Below the pieces are notes generated by a model. The model ran no database searches and was not told the origin of the DNA. It worked only from the letters and a program-made list of their open reading frames with translations. From positions 213,328 to 277,327 of the forward strand of contig ONJS01000004.1 in the NCBI GenBank assembly GCA_900318205.1: a stretch of DNA of 64,000 bases. Direction: 5' to 3'. The position numbers and the translations under genes are program-made. Origin of the DNA: an uncultured Prevotellaceae bacterium (GTDB taxonomy: Bacteria > Bacteroidota > Bacteroidia > Bacteroidales > Muribaculaceae). Below are positions 10,323-19,003 of this stretch, one piece after another. Position 1 is the stretch's first letter, and every line of letters starts with the position of its first letter.

Positions 10323-10326
10323 TACA

Positions 10327-10366
10327 ATATGGGCGGCACGATGATGCCGCCCATATTTATTCTTTA
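10327..10366 (+). terminator. rho-independent terminator of sbcDC
   Basis: A perfect 12-bp stem (ATATGGGCGGCA, loop of six, then its complement at 10345-10356) is followed by TTATTCTTTATT. It starts five bases after the sbcC stop. The lower part is A+T-rich and could also serve the convergent DUF4251 gene. Confidence 0.8.
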
Positions 10367-10381
10367 TTGAGATAACAAGCT

Positions 10382-10876
10382 TTACAGTATTTCCAAGCCG
10401 TGGATTACGCCACTGTAGGAGACGGCGTCCCTGCCACGGGGATCGACATCAATGGTCGTCTTGCCGTTCATGAACACCTCGATGTGGAACCGGTAAGTGT
10501 CATCGCCGTTGCTCACACTGAAGGTCACGCGGGCACGGTCGTCCTTGGGGTATTCTACCTTGTAATCCAGGACCTCGCTCGTGAAGTTCATCGCCTTATA
10601 GCCGCTGGCACCATAACCCACATTCTGGCCTGAACCGACGTAAGGCAGATAGCAGCTCACCAAACCGTCACGCACAATCATCTTGTGTCCTTGAGACACA
10701 GGAGTCGTCGGCGCCGACAGCGGCCGCATCGAGCCGACCATCACGACAAACTGCTGCGACTCAAGCAAGCCCTTTATGGCCTCGGCACGTTGTACATCCA
10801 CCACCTTATTGCCAGTGCTGCAAGCCGTGAGCAATATCATCAAAAACGCTATTGAGAATAGTTGAACTCTTTTCAT
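10382..10876 (-). CDS. DUF4251-type lipoprotein
   Basis: A 164-residue Bacteroidales lipoprotein. The N-terminus MKRVQLFSIAFLMILLTAC carries a lipobox with the lipid-attachment Cys at residue 19. The mature part has the pattern seen in DUF4251 proteins: an initial helix (EAIKGLLESQQFVV), then PLSAPTTPVSQGHKMIVRDG, SCYLPYVG, and a beta-rich end. The function of the family is unknown. It is a paralogue of the next gene (10965-11459); the two share the layout helix, YxLPYVG and DxxGRD/DARDKD ends. Each may be transcribed separately given the 88-base gap. Confidence 0.8.
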   Translation of the reverse strand: MKRVQLFSIAFLMILLTACSTGNKVVDVQRAEAIKGLLESQQFVVMVGSMRPLSAPTTPVSQGHKMIVRDGLVSCYLPYVGSGQNVGYGASGYKAMNFTSEVLDYKVEYPKDDRARVTFSVSNGDDTYRFHIEVFMNGKTTIDVDPRGRDAVSYSGVIHGLEIL

Positions 10877-10964
10877 AATAATCGGATTGAAGGGTTATAC
10901 AATACTTTTACTTGTATGACTGCACATTGGGTATTTCGTTTAACAGATAATCTCCCAAAAAGAA

Positions 10965-11459
10965 TCAGAATACCATTTCGCCGTCAAACGAAATCGCATC
11001 CTTGTCACGGGCGATGATGTCAATGATAGATTTTCCGTTATTGAACACATCAATGCGGAAGTAGTAGGAATCCTCGACATTGGTCACGGTAAATTCAATG
11101 TGAACGCGGTTACTGGTCAGGTAGTTGATCGTGTAGTTTTCAATCGTTCCCTTGAAGTTCAGACCTTTGCCGCCACCATAGGGCAAACGATAGGCCTCGC
11201 CGACATAGGGCAAATAGCTGACCACCTCATCGCCGTTGACCGTCAGCTCATAATTGGAGCTCACATGACGCGGCATGCCACCCAGCGGTTTCATCCAGTC
11301 CACTGCAATCGTATAGTGGCGTGTGTCGAGGGCATCCTGCACTTGGCGAGTGACTTGCGCCTCACGCTCTGCCTTGGTCAAGCCGTTACCCGAGCCACAG
11401 CCAGCGAACGACAGCACCAACAATACCATGGAAAATAAAACTGATAATATCTTTTTCAT
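10965..11459 (-). CDS. DUF4251-type lipoprotein, paralogue
   Basis: 164 residues, the same length as its neighbour at 10382-10876. The signal peptide ends LSFAGC, giving a lipobox. Shared features with the paralogue include an amphipathic opening helix (VTRQVQDALDTRHYTIAV), PLGGMPRHVSSNYELTVNGD, SYLPYVGEAYRLPYGGGKG and the closing IIARDKDAISFDG segment. No catalytic motif is seen; a structural or ligand-binding role is possible. Tandem duplication explains the pair. Confidence 0.8.
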   Translation of the reverse strand: MKKILSVLFSMVLLVLSFAGCGSGNGLTKAEREAQVTRQVQDALDTRHYTIAVDWMKPLGGMPRHVSSNYELTVNGDEVVSYLPYVGEAYRLPYGGGKGLNFKGTIENYTINYLTSNRVHIEFTVTNVEDSYYFRIDVFNNGKSIIDIIARDKDAISFDGEMVF

Positions 11460-11550
11460 CTTGAGTAATATGTTAAGATTCTAACCGACTGCAAATTAAA
11501 TAAAAAACCTGCAATGCTCCAAACAATCTGCCTTAAATCAGATGAATCTG

Positions 11551-11967
11551 TTATCGTTGCAGAATCTCATCCAGCACGGGGTAGATATCCTGCTCGCACT
11601 CGTAGGGGTGGATGTGGAAGTAGGGATTGCCCGTGAGCATCGCCGACAACTGCGTCTTCGTTTTGTCATAGAAAATGTGGCAGGGGATGCCGTGAGCCTC
11701 AGCATAGGCCAGTTCGTAGCCCACGCCCAGCGAGGGACAGGTACACTCACCGATGAGCACATCGCTCTCGCGCAGCCACGCCGTGTCCTGATCATAGATA
11801 CGCGCATCGCGTTCACGTCCCTGCTCCACAAGACTCAGGTTGCTCTTGCCTACATGCTCGGTCAGCACCACGTCGGTGCGCTGGATGTAACTGATGATGC
11901 GGTGGTACAGGTCAGCGTCCACGCGTCCACCACGAATCGACCCTGCAAAATAAATCTTCTTTGCCAT
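11551..11967 (-). CDS. 2'-deoxynucleoside 5'-phosphate N-hydrolase (RCL/DNPH1-like)
   Basis: The 138-residue product belongs to the nucleoside 2-deoxyribosyltransferase superfamily and resembles the eukaryotic RCL/DNPH1 branch more than ordinary transferases. Motifs: FAGSIRGG at residues 7-14 (phosphate and sugar binding), TEHVG at 36-40, DTAWLRESDV (Asp61) and PSLGVGYELA (Glu85), matching the catalytic Asp and Glu of RCL by position. The expected reaction is hydrolysis of the N-glycosidic bond of deoxynucleoside monophosphates, a nucleotide-pool sanitation step. It has its own promoter at 11993-12024. A plain deoxyribosyltransferase is the alternative. Confidence 0.75.
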   Translation of the reverse strand: MAKKIYFAGSIRGGRVDADLYHRIISYIQRTDVVLTEHVGKSNLSLVEQGRERDARIYDQDTAWLRESDVLIGECTCPSLGVGYELAYAEAHGIPCHIFYDKTKTQLSAMLTGNPYFHIHPYECEQDIYPVLDEILQR

Positions 11968-11992
11968 ATCTTTGCTCTATTCTTTCAACTCA

Positions 11993-12024
11993 CAAAGATA
12001 AGCGAATTGCTTGAGATAAACAAA
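11993..12024 (-). promoter_or_regulatory. promoter of the RCL-like gene
   Basis: Read on the minus strand: TTTG (12021-12024), a 20-base spacer, TATCTTTG (11993-12000), then the ATG at 11967 after 25 bases. Confidence 0.7.
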
Positions 12025-12062
12025 TATGGATGCTTTCTGAAATTTCAGAAAAATCAGTTGTT

Positions 12063-12096
12063 AGAAAAAATGGGCTGAGGCACTTGGCCCCAGCCC
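12063..12096 (-). terminator. terminator of the large dockerin protein gene
   Basis: On the minus strand GGGCTGGGGC, a short loop and GCCTCAGCCC (one bulged/mismatched pair) are followed by ATTTTTTCT. It lies about 60 bases after the stop at 12155. Confidence 0.75.
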
Positions 12097-12154
12097 GATT
12101 CATCCTTAAAAAATCACATCAATCCATATTCTTGTATTTTTCCGCTACAAATGG

Positions 12155-15100
12155 TTATTGCAGGATGATGTCAAGGATGGTGTTGATGTCGGCAATGTTG
12201 ATTTCGCCGTCATAGTTCACATCATACAACACACCACTATCGCCACTCAGGATGACGTCAATCACAGCGTTGACGTCGGCAATGTTGACCTCAAGGTCGA
12301 GGTTCACGTCACCCCATAGTCCTGTATTGTAATTCACCTCGGGCGCCAGGTTCTTGCGATCGCGCCAACCCACACGGTCGGTGCCCATGACGCAGAGGCC
12401 ATACTTCATCACGCCGGCCACGTAAGGTACGTGTATCACGTTCTGCTTTTGGTTGTTCACGACGATGAAGTCGTCGGTGCCGTTGAGGAACACGAGAAGG
12501 TCATAGTGATCAATACCACTCGTGCCATCGCTGCCCGCGATGGTCACGTCCAGTCCACCATTACGCTCAGTGACGTTCACGATCTCTGATGTCGGGAAGT
12601 CGGTGTCGAAGGTGTTGACGAAGGTGTTCGTCTTGATTGCTTCGTTGGCATCAAAGACGATGGTCGCCTCGTTGCTCACGGTGCTGCCATTAGCGGGGTT
12701 GGGCTTGTGGTTGATGGTGAAGCTCACATAACCCTCACCCACATGGTCATCATTATTGGGAGGCAGGAAGCCTAACATAATGTCTTCGAGTTCGTTACCG
12801 TTCTTCTGGAGTGAAACGAAATTCCAGCGCACGATACCTGTTTCCTCATCAAATTGTCCGCTGACGCGCACCTGAATTTCCTGTCCGTTTACAGTATAGG
12901 GCAGGTTCTGGGTGAAGTCCTGGGTCTTCTGTCCGCCGACGGTGAATTCTTGATTGGCCCAGCCAAAGCCGTTAAAGCAGAAGGTTGAGGCATCCAGTTT
13001 GGTCAAGTCGAGCGTATCGGTGATCCACACCTCGCTGGCAGGCGCCGTCGCTGTGGATTTGTTCTCAAAGGTGATGGTGTAAGGCATTGCACCCATGGGT
13101 TGGATGTAGTGCGCATTTTCATCAGCACCCAAGGGACCTATCATCTCATTGGGGTCATAGCTGTTGACGGCGCGCGATTTCTTCTTATTGCCGGGTCCTT
13201 TCAGACAATCCTCGCGGTTCCAATAGGCATTCAAAGCACTCCAACACATATTGCCGATGGCAAACAGACCCTGTCCCACAGCTCCAACACCCGTGAGATC
13301 GGCGCCACAACTCAAGGCTGAACCGACGAAGTTCTTTCCGAAGTTAGCCCATCCGTCGGAATTGCGGTTATACAAGTCTATGCCACCTTGAATCACGGTC
13401 TTTCCGGCATTGTACAAGCAGCCGATACCGGGAAGTTGTCCAATGACGCCGTCTTCCAGCAACTGTTGACCGAATTTCATAGCCATACACTCCATTTGCT
13501 CCATGGTGTAAAGCCTCTGTGGAGCGCGCGCATAGCCACCCTCGGTAAATTCGGCACCCCATGGTTCCTGAATCATGAAGTACATCTCCACCTCGTTGGA
13601 ATATGAATTGCCGGTGGGCCTATTGTAGCGGACACGGAAAGTCTTCGCCTCGGTGCTGTTGGGTGCGATGTAAGGAATCAACAACATATAGCAGCGGATT
13701 GAATCACCCCGCTCTGCGTCATAGATCATCATGTAGTCTGTAGCCTGCATAGCCATAGCCTGTGCGTCTTCATCAAGATCCGGGCAAATCTCACTGATGT
13801 CGAAGTCAAAGGCTACGTCAACATTACCATGCATGGAGGGTATGCCAATGATGAAGGGCACGTTGAAGGCAGGTGTATTCGACCTGTTGCCGTAGTTAAT
13901 GGTGAACTTCTGGTATTTGCCCCAGAGCATTTTCTCGTAGCCGTTGACATCGGCCCACACTTCAGGTTCTCCACCCGGTTCGACAGTGAATGCCTGGAAG
14001 AGCGTGTCGGTACCCACGATGACATCATACTTACCCGTGGGAACACCGCTCAGATTGAATCGCGCGGGAGCCAGATCGTCAGGCGAGAAGATATTGTTGG
14101 AGTCGTAACCCCGTTGCACGAGCCATACGCCCTCTAGATCGCCACTGGCACCGTGTAGTGCCACACGTGGCTTGTTGCTGTATGTCAGGCGGTAACCGCC
14201 CTCGATGCGCAGCGACACGCCGTCAGCTTGTGCGGCCGATTCGGGATAGACGCGCTTCAAGCCACCGATGATGAGGGACTGTGAGGGAGCCGAAGCGTAG
14301 GCATTGCAGTCTCCCGTTCCCCTGGCAACCATATCATAGCGATAAGTGCCGGGATGGCCGGAAACGTACTGCTCCACGTGGGGCGTCTGTTTGGTGGAAT
14401 ACTTGTCGATGCGGTCCAGATTCGACGGGTCAGGTAGAATCCACCAGTAGCACTCTCCGTCCTGCGTCATGTCGTTGAGATAGACATTCTTTCCGCTCAA
14501 GTCCTGCGAGACGGTGAACTCGGGGTGCGGTGGACGGATGCCGTCGTGCTCTGCGAGCAGGGCGTCGAGCAGCGGTGCGGGGTCATTGTGATACTGGCTC
14601 TTGTCCTGCAGCGAGCCGTCGAAAGTGAGCAGCAGGCGGCAGTCGGGGTCCGAGGCATCGGGCATGTTGTAGATGTGCTCGCGGATCTCCTCCTGAGTCA
14701 GCGCGCAGCTGTAAATGGCGAAGTTATCCACCACGGCACTCGGGGCATTCCAACTGTTGTTATTTTTGCGTCCGATGACGATGGGGTTGTTGCCGATGCG
14801 CAGCGGGCCGTGCTCGGTATTCACACCTATAAGCAGTCCATCCATATAGAGGCGGATGTTGTCTTTCTCTTCATTGGAATCGTAGGTGAGGGCGACATGA
14901 TGCCACTTGCCCCAATCTTTAATCTGTAAACGCCAACGGTCCCAAATCGTCTTACCCACTCCGTCCACCGAATGCTCGGTAGACACAGAGCCATAAACAG
15001 AAAACCAATCATTCCCATCGCTTTCGATGCCGATATACCACCCGCCTTGATAATGGTTGCCAGAGGTGTTAGGATCATCGTTCGACAAACCGGCGATTTG

Positions 15101-16798
15101 GAAGCTCGTGCCCACATCCACACGCACCCAGCACTCGACGGTGGTGGCATCCCTGGTCTCCATGATGCTGGGCGTCATCGGGATGATGACATTGGTCAGC
15201 GGGTAGTCAGCGACCTGGTCGGGAATCCTTGAGATGTCCAGCGCCATGTTGGTGTTGCCCATAACGGGGAGCGGGTCGTTGCGGCGGTGAACGATGCTCC
15301 AGAAAGTATCGTTGTTCACACTGCTCGGACTGTAGTTCATCAGCCAGTGCTCTGTGCCCTCCTGATCCACCAACACGGTGAGTGCATGGTTGTTCCAGTT
15401 CTTGCGTGCCCAGGACTCGGTGCCGATGACAAAATTGCGGTGCACAGTGCGGAAACCGTCGCGTGACTCCACCAGGAGGCCACGAACGCCAGTCATATAG
15501 ACATGTTGACCCGTGGGGTCATCGGGGGCGATGTACAACTCATAGAAATAACTAGAAGTAGATCTGTTCCAAGTGCAGCGAGTCTGCATTTCCCAAGTCT
15601 GACCGCCATCGTGGGAGTGGTACATGTAGATGTTATTATTAGGCGCTTGCAGCACATAGATGTGTTGACCTTTGGCGGCGATGGCACCTTGTGAACCGTT
15701 TGTGCCGGGGATGTATTTCGCATCGGTCCAGGTCACGCCAAAGTCGGTCGAACGGCGGAAGATGGTGTGGTTACGGTCATTGGTCGGGTGTGTATCCTCC
15801 AACGCTTCGGCACAGCCCTGGAAGATGACGTTGATCACGTTGCCATCGAGGGTCATCTGCGGGTGGTAGTTGAATGCGTTGCCATTCCATCCTTTCATGT
15901 AATTCAATTCGCACCACGAAGTGTTGTCCAAAACCAGCGGAGCGATGTTTTGCGTGGTGACGGTCTGGCCAGCGTCGGCCGATGTGGTAAGATAGACATT
16001 GCCCCAATGCATGTTATAATACCAATACATGTCATTGCCGAGAATTGCCCAGCGGCGCCCTGACACTTGCAGATCAACCAGTTTCTGCTTTGTATCAATC
16101 AACTTATCGGTAAAAGTGGCGCCGCCATCAAGCGAAGTGAACACGTGCGGATAACCCGTACTTTCGTTTCGGGCACCGCACTCAATGGCGATAACCACCA
16201 TCTGACCATCACACTGCACATGTGGGCGGCCATAATTGTAAGATGAGTTCTCGTCGATGATGCGTTGCTGGAATGTCTTGCCGCCGTCACTGGAATAGGT
16301 GAGAACCAATTGGCCGTGAGTGCGCTCCACATCGTTGACGGTGACGATGTAAACTTTCTGACCCTCCACGGCCATCCACTTGCTGTTATTGCCATAGCCG
16401 CTGCCTAAAGAGCCGCCAGACGTGAGCAGATTATCCGAACTGACCACAGCACGGGCAGCCTCCCAGGTGCGGCCCTGGTCGACACTGCGGCGGTAATACA
16501 CGCAGTACTTGCCAGCGGCATTGGGGTTAAAGTCAAACCAGGTGACATGCAGGGTATTTCCCGAGACACATGACTGCATGGGCAGTGGGTTGCTCGAGGT
16601 GATGGTAAGGTCATTGACGCTGGCACTCAGGTTGGTCCAGTCGCCAAAATTCGAGGGCAGGTAACTCTTGTCATTGCTGCCCTGTGCCGCGGCGCCGAAT
16701 GTTGGCACCGGCGTTACCGGATTGTCTGTGGCGCGCAACGGCACTGCCAGCACAATCAATGCCAGTAGCAACAGGGTTAGTTTGAGTAATTTCTTCAT
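12155..16798 (-). CDS. giant secreted protein: Asp-box (BNR) propeller, LamG-like domain, C-terminal dockerin
   Basis: A 1547-residue exported protein with a signal peptide (residues 1-23). Residues about 45-500 hold at least six Asp-box motifs of sialidase-type propellers (RSVDQGRTW, SSDGGKTF, SLDGGATF, STDFGVTW, SHDGGQTW and a weaker SADAGQTV). Residues about 545-700 form a LamG/concanavalin-like sandwich (TVECWVRVD, WHHVALTYD, VDNFAIYSCALTQEEI). Ig-like and repeat-domain segments follow, including a SYDPNEM module resembling DUF7619. Residues about 1495-1547 are a two-repeat dockerin (GDVNLDLEVNIADVN and YDVNYDGEINIADIN). The sialidase FRIP motif and catalytic arginine triad were not found, so glycan binding or adhesion is as likely as hydrolysis. 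The flanking Kelch-AraC regulator may control it. Confidence 0.8.
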   Translation of the reverse strand: MKKLLKLTLLLLALIVLAVPLRATDNPVTPVPTFGAAAQGSNDKSYLPSNFGDWTNLSASVNDLTITSSNPLPMQSCVSGNTLHVTWFDFNPNAAGKYCVYYRRSVDQGRTWEAARAVVSSDNLLTSGGSLGSGYGNNSKWMAVEGQKVYIVTVNDVERTHGQLVLTYSSDGGKTFQQRIIDENSSYNYGRPHVQCDGQMVVIAIECGARNESTGYPHVFTSLDGGATFTDKLIDTKQKLVDLQVSGRRWAILGNDMYWYYNMHWGNVYLTTSADAGQTVTTQNIAPLVLDNTSWCELNYMKGWNGNAFNYHPQMTLDGNVINVIFQGCAEALEDTHPTNDRNHTIFRRSTDFGVTWTDAKYIPGTNGSQGAIAAKGQHIYVLQAPNNNIYMYHSHDGGQTWEMQTRCTWNRSTSSYFYELYIAPDDPTGQHVYMTGVRGLLVESRDGFRTVHRNFVIGTESWARKNWNNHALTVLVDQEGTEHWLMNYSPSSVNNDTFWSIVHRRNDPLPVMGNTNMALDISRIPDQVADYPLTNVIIPMTPSIMETRDATTVECWVRVDVGTSFQIAGLSNDDPNTSGNHYQGGWYIGIESDGNDWFSVYGSVSTEHSVDGVGKTIWDRWRLQIKDWGKWHHVALTYDSNEEKDNIRLYMDGLLIGVNTEHGPLRIGNNPIVIGRKNNNSWNAPSAVVDNFAIYSCALTQEEIREHIYNMPDASDPDCRLLLTFDGSLQDKSQYHNDPAPLLDALLAEHDGIRPPHPEFTVSQDLSGKNVYLNDMTQDGECYWWILPDPSNLDRIDKYSTKQTPHVEQYVSGHPGTYRYDMVARGTGDCNAYASAPSQSLIIGGLKRVYPESAAQADGVSLRIEGGYRLTYSNKPRVALHGASGDLEGVWLVQRGYDSNNIFSPDDLAPARFNLSGVPTGKYDVIVGTDTLFQAFTVEPGGEPEVWADVNGYEKMLWGKYQKFTINYGNRSNTPAFNVPFIIGIPSMHGNVDVAFDFDISEICPDLDEDAQAMAMQATDYMMIYDAERGDSIRCYMLLIPYIAPNSTEAKTFRVRYNRPTGNSYSNEVEMYFMIQEPWGAEFTEGGYARAPQRLYTMEQMECMAMKFGQQLLEDGVIGQLPGIGCLYNAGKTVIQGGIDLYNRNSDGWANFGKNFVGSALSCGADLTGVGAVGQGLFAIGNMCWSALNAYWNREDCLKGPGNKKKSRAVNSYDPNEMIGPLGADENAHYIQPMGAMPYTITFENKSTATAPASEVWITDTLDLTKLDASTFCFNGFGWANQEFTVGGQKTQDFTQNLPYTVNGQEIQVRVSGQFDEETGIVRWNFVSLQKNGNELEDIMLGFLPPNNDDHVGEGYVSFTINHKPNPANGSTVSNEATIVFDANEAIKTNTFVNTFDTDFPTSEIVNVTERNGGLDVTIAGSDGTSGIDHYDLLVFLNGTDDFIVVNNQKQNVIHVPYVAGVMKYGLCVMGTDRVGWRDRKNLAPEVNYNTGLWGDVNLDLEVNIADVNAVIDVILSGDSGVLYDVNYDGEINIADINTILDIILQ

Positions 16799-17144
16799 AA
16801 TAGTAATTGGTTTAAAAAGTAAATATTAATATGAATGGGTAATGTCTGCTGGATATATGAGGAAATTTGGAGAAATGGTATTCTTATATATAGTATTCAG
16901 GAGAAACATTGTTCGTGTCTGGCGCACTCATATTCAAATGAAAAGCGAGACAGTCCCCTGGGTACCGATACAATCGCCGATAGGGGGGCAGACGATTATT
17001 TGCAAAATTACTAACGGAAATGCCTTTGGGGACTCTCAAAAACACAAAATCAACTCTCAAAAATTTTTTGAGAGTTGATTTTGGTGTCTTTTCCCGCACA
17101 ATCGTATCGAGACATGCAAGATGGGCACCTCACCAGGTCGGTTG
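16799..17144. other. 346-base intergenic region
   Basis: No gene is supported here. It contains the leader of the giant dockerin protein gene, a possible minus-strand -7 box (TAATTTTG, 17003-17010) without a well-spaced -33 partner, and the terminator of the upstream regulator at 17045-17084. Short plus-strand frames are A+T-rich and lack any family features. Confidence 0.5.
17045..17084 (-). terminator. hairpin terminator of the Kelch-AraC regulator gene
   Basis: An almost perfect inverted repeat of about 18 bp per arm (AAAATCAACTCTCAAAAA against its complement) with essentially no loop beyond the A/T centre, flanked by T-runs on both strands. It lies about 60-100 bases past the regulator stop at 17145. 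Confidence 0.8.
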
Positions 17145-18881
17145 CTATGATGCATTACTGTTACTTCTCCACTCGTTGGGAGTCATGCCTGTGATGGACT
17201 TGAAGATGCGGTAGAACGAGGATTCACTGGCAAAACCGGTAGCTGTCCAGACCTCGGTCAACTTCATATCGGGCTGCTCGCTGAGCAGTTGTTGTGCGAG
17301 TGCCACACGATAGGTGTTCACGAACTGTGGGAACGTACAGCCCTGCTGCGACTTGATACAGTTAGAAAGGACTGTGTAGGTCGTTCCTAGGGCCGTGGCC
17401 ACCTCTTTCACCTTCAAATCAGGGTTCAGATATACCCGGTGCTCCTCCATCATCTGGCACAAGCGACGCATGAGTTCGGCACCATCCTCACCATCGTCAG
17501 TCGCCTCAAGATTCTCCGCTACAGGGGCAGTGAGAGTTTCCTCATCGGGCAATTCAATGGGCGGCATTTCATCTGATTGCTCCTTTTTCCTTCGCCTGAA
17601 CAGCAAGGCAAGCAGAGCAGTTGCAGCAACGATAGTCAGAACAAGAAGAGCCCATTTCCACAGCGGCCAACCTGCTGCCGCAGCCCTGTTGCGCGGGCTG
17701 ACATGTATTAGCCAAGTGGCAGCGGTGGGTTTAAAATTTGAACCTTGCGGCACCCCGCCAGTCAGCATCAAGTCTCCATCAGCGGTTAGGATGATATTAT
17801 CGATGTTCACACCCGTCAAGGCTTCGGTGTAACATAATGTCAGGCGGGCTGGCGACATGGCATAGTCGATGGTAACGACATACACACGGGTTGTGGCGTT
17901 AGAATCAGCAGCCTCATGACGAAGTTCGCCGCCAACTAAATATGCCCGTTGGCATTGTCGGTCCACAACGATTCGACTATGATATAAGATTTCTTCCCCT
18001 TGACTCGACCTCGGAATAGGCACATCGGTGGGCAACAGCGTGAACTCCCCGTTGGTGACACGGGCAATCGCTAACTGCCCCTCGTCATTGGTGATGAGCA
18101 GAAGGTAGGAATAGTTACCCTTAGACTTATCACCGATAAAGGCAGTAGATGAGGGCCAAAACAGGTATACTGGGACGATTCTCCACTCGTCGAGTAATGG
18201 CACATGGCAAGGTTCGCCATGCAAGCGGTCGGCCACAGGCAGGGTAATATGATGGCCTACCGTGTCCATTCCACCGATGACCAAGGCGTCATCTTTAGCT
18301 GTTTGCAGGATGAAAGGGGTGGCTCGACCGATACTCACGTCCTTCACGGGCAAGAAGCTATTCTTACCATCATAGATTTCGATGGCATCCTTATGGTACC
18401 AGTTGCCGGCAATGACGACACGGCCATCGTCGAGCGCAAGTGCCGAAAGCATCGCCCTCTTGGTATCAAGACTGGCAAACCCCTCAGATGTGTGCGTTAA
18501 CGGATCATAGAGTTCTACTTCGAAACTTTGCCCGATGCCCATGTTTTCCTTGTGTCCCCCCATGATAAGCACTTTGCCCGTCACCAGTTCCACTGCACAG
18601 CCGTCATCATGGGTGAATGCGGTCGATACCCAATGCCACTTGCCGTCCTTATAGTACTCGAGGGTTGGCGTCGGCACAAAGTTGGTGGTGTGTCCTCCAA
18701 TGACTGTAGGCTCGCCATTCAACAGTAGCACTGAATGCCCGGAACGGGGTACGTTCAAGTCGGGCAACCGCTCGGCCTGGACCTTCACCACAGGGCACTT
18801 GACAGCATTGTTACCTTGTGGCATGGCCATCAGCGGCAACAGGGCAAAGAGGGTGTATATGACTATTATAAGGTGTCTCAA
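17145..18881 (-). CDS. membrane-bound regulator: Kelch-like periplasmic propeller, one TM, cytoplasmic AraC-type HTH
   Basis: A 578-residue one-component sensor-regulator. Residues 1-19 form a signal sequence. Residues about 30-400 carry Kelch-like blades (PRSGHSVLLLNGEPTVIGGH, GKVLIMGGH, DGRVVIAGN, DDALVIGGMD, NIILTADGDLMLTGG). One membrane helix (WALLVLTIVAATALLALLF, about residues 412-431) is followed by RRRKK, giving a cytoplasmic C-terminus. The last 100 residues are an AraC/XylS HTH pair (LKVKEVATALGTTYTVLSNC, then TEVWTATGFASESSFYRIFK and MTPNEWR). There is no histidine kinase or receiver domain, unlike hybrid two-component systems of Bacteroides. The nearest target is the giant secreted protein gene downstream. 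The ligand is unknown. Confidence 0.82.
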   Translation of the reverse strand: MRHLIIVIYTLFALLPLMAMPQGNNAVKCPVVKVQAERLPDLNVPRSGHSVLLLNGEPTVIGGHTTNFVPTPTLEYYKDGKWHWVSTAFTHDDGCAVELVTGKVLIMGGHKENMGIGQSFEVELYDPLTHTSEGFASLDTKRAMLSALALDDGRVVIAGNWYHKDAIEIYDGKNSFLPVKDVSIGRATPFILQTAKDDALVIGGMDTVGHHITLPVADRLHGEPCHVPLLDEWRIVPVYLFWPSSTAFIGDKSKGNYSYLLLITNDEGQLAIARVTNGEFTLLPTDVPIPRSSQGEEILYHSRIVVDRQCQRAYLVGGELRHEAADSNATTRVYVVTIDYAMSPARLTLCYTEALTGVNIDNIILTADGDLMLTGGVPQGSNFKPTAATWLIHVSPRNRAAAAGWPLWKWALLVLTIVAATALLALLFRRRKKEQSDEMPPIELPDEETLTAPVAENLEATDDGEDGAELMRRLCQMMEEHRVYLNPDLKVKEVATALGTTYTVLSNCIKSQQGCTFPQFVNTYRVALAQQLLSEQPDMKLTEVWTATGFASESSFYRIFKSITGMTPNEWRSNSNAS

Positions 18882-18915
18882 CAGTTGTTGGGTAGTTAAA
18901 AGTCTATCAATCCAA

Positions 18916-18946
18916 CGAAGATAATTTCACTCAAGATTGCGACAAA
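18916..18946 (-). promoter_or_regulatory. promoter of the Kelch-AraC regulator
   Basis: Minus strand: TTTG (18943-18946), a 19-base spacer, TATCTTCG (18916-18923), 34 bases before the start codon at 18881. Confidence 0.6.
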
Positions 18947-19003
18947 TGTACTCATTAATTATTGATGGAACAAAATATTGGCAGGTTTAGTGAGAAAAAC
19001 ACT

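Noticed and set aside
12155-16798. Sialidase activity for the Asp-box protein
   Set aside because: Asp boxes are common in many propellers; no FRIP motif or arginine triad was seen.
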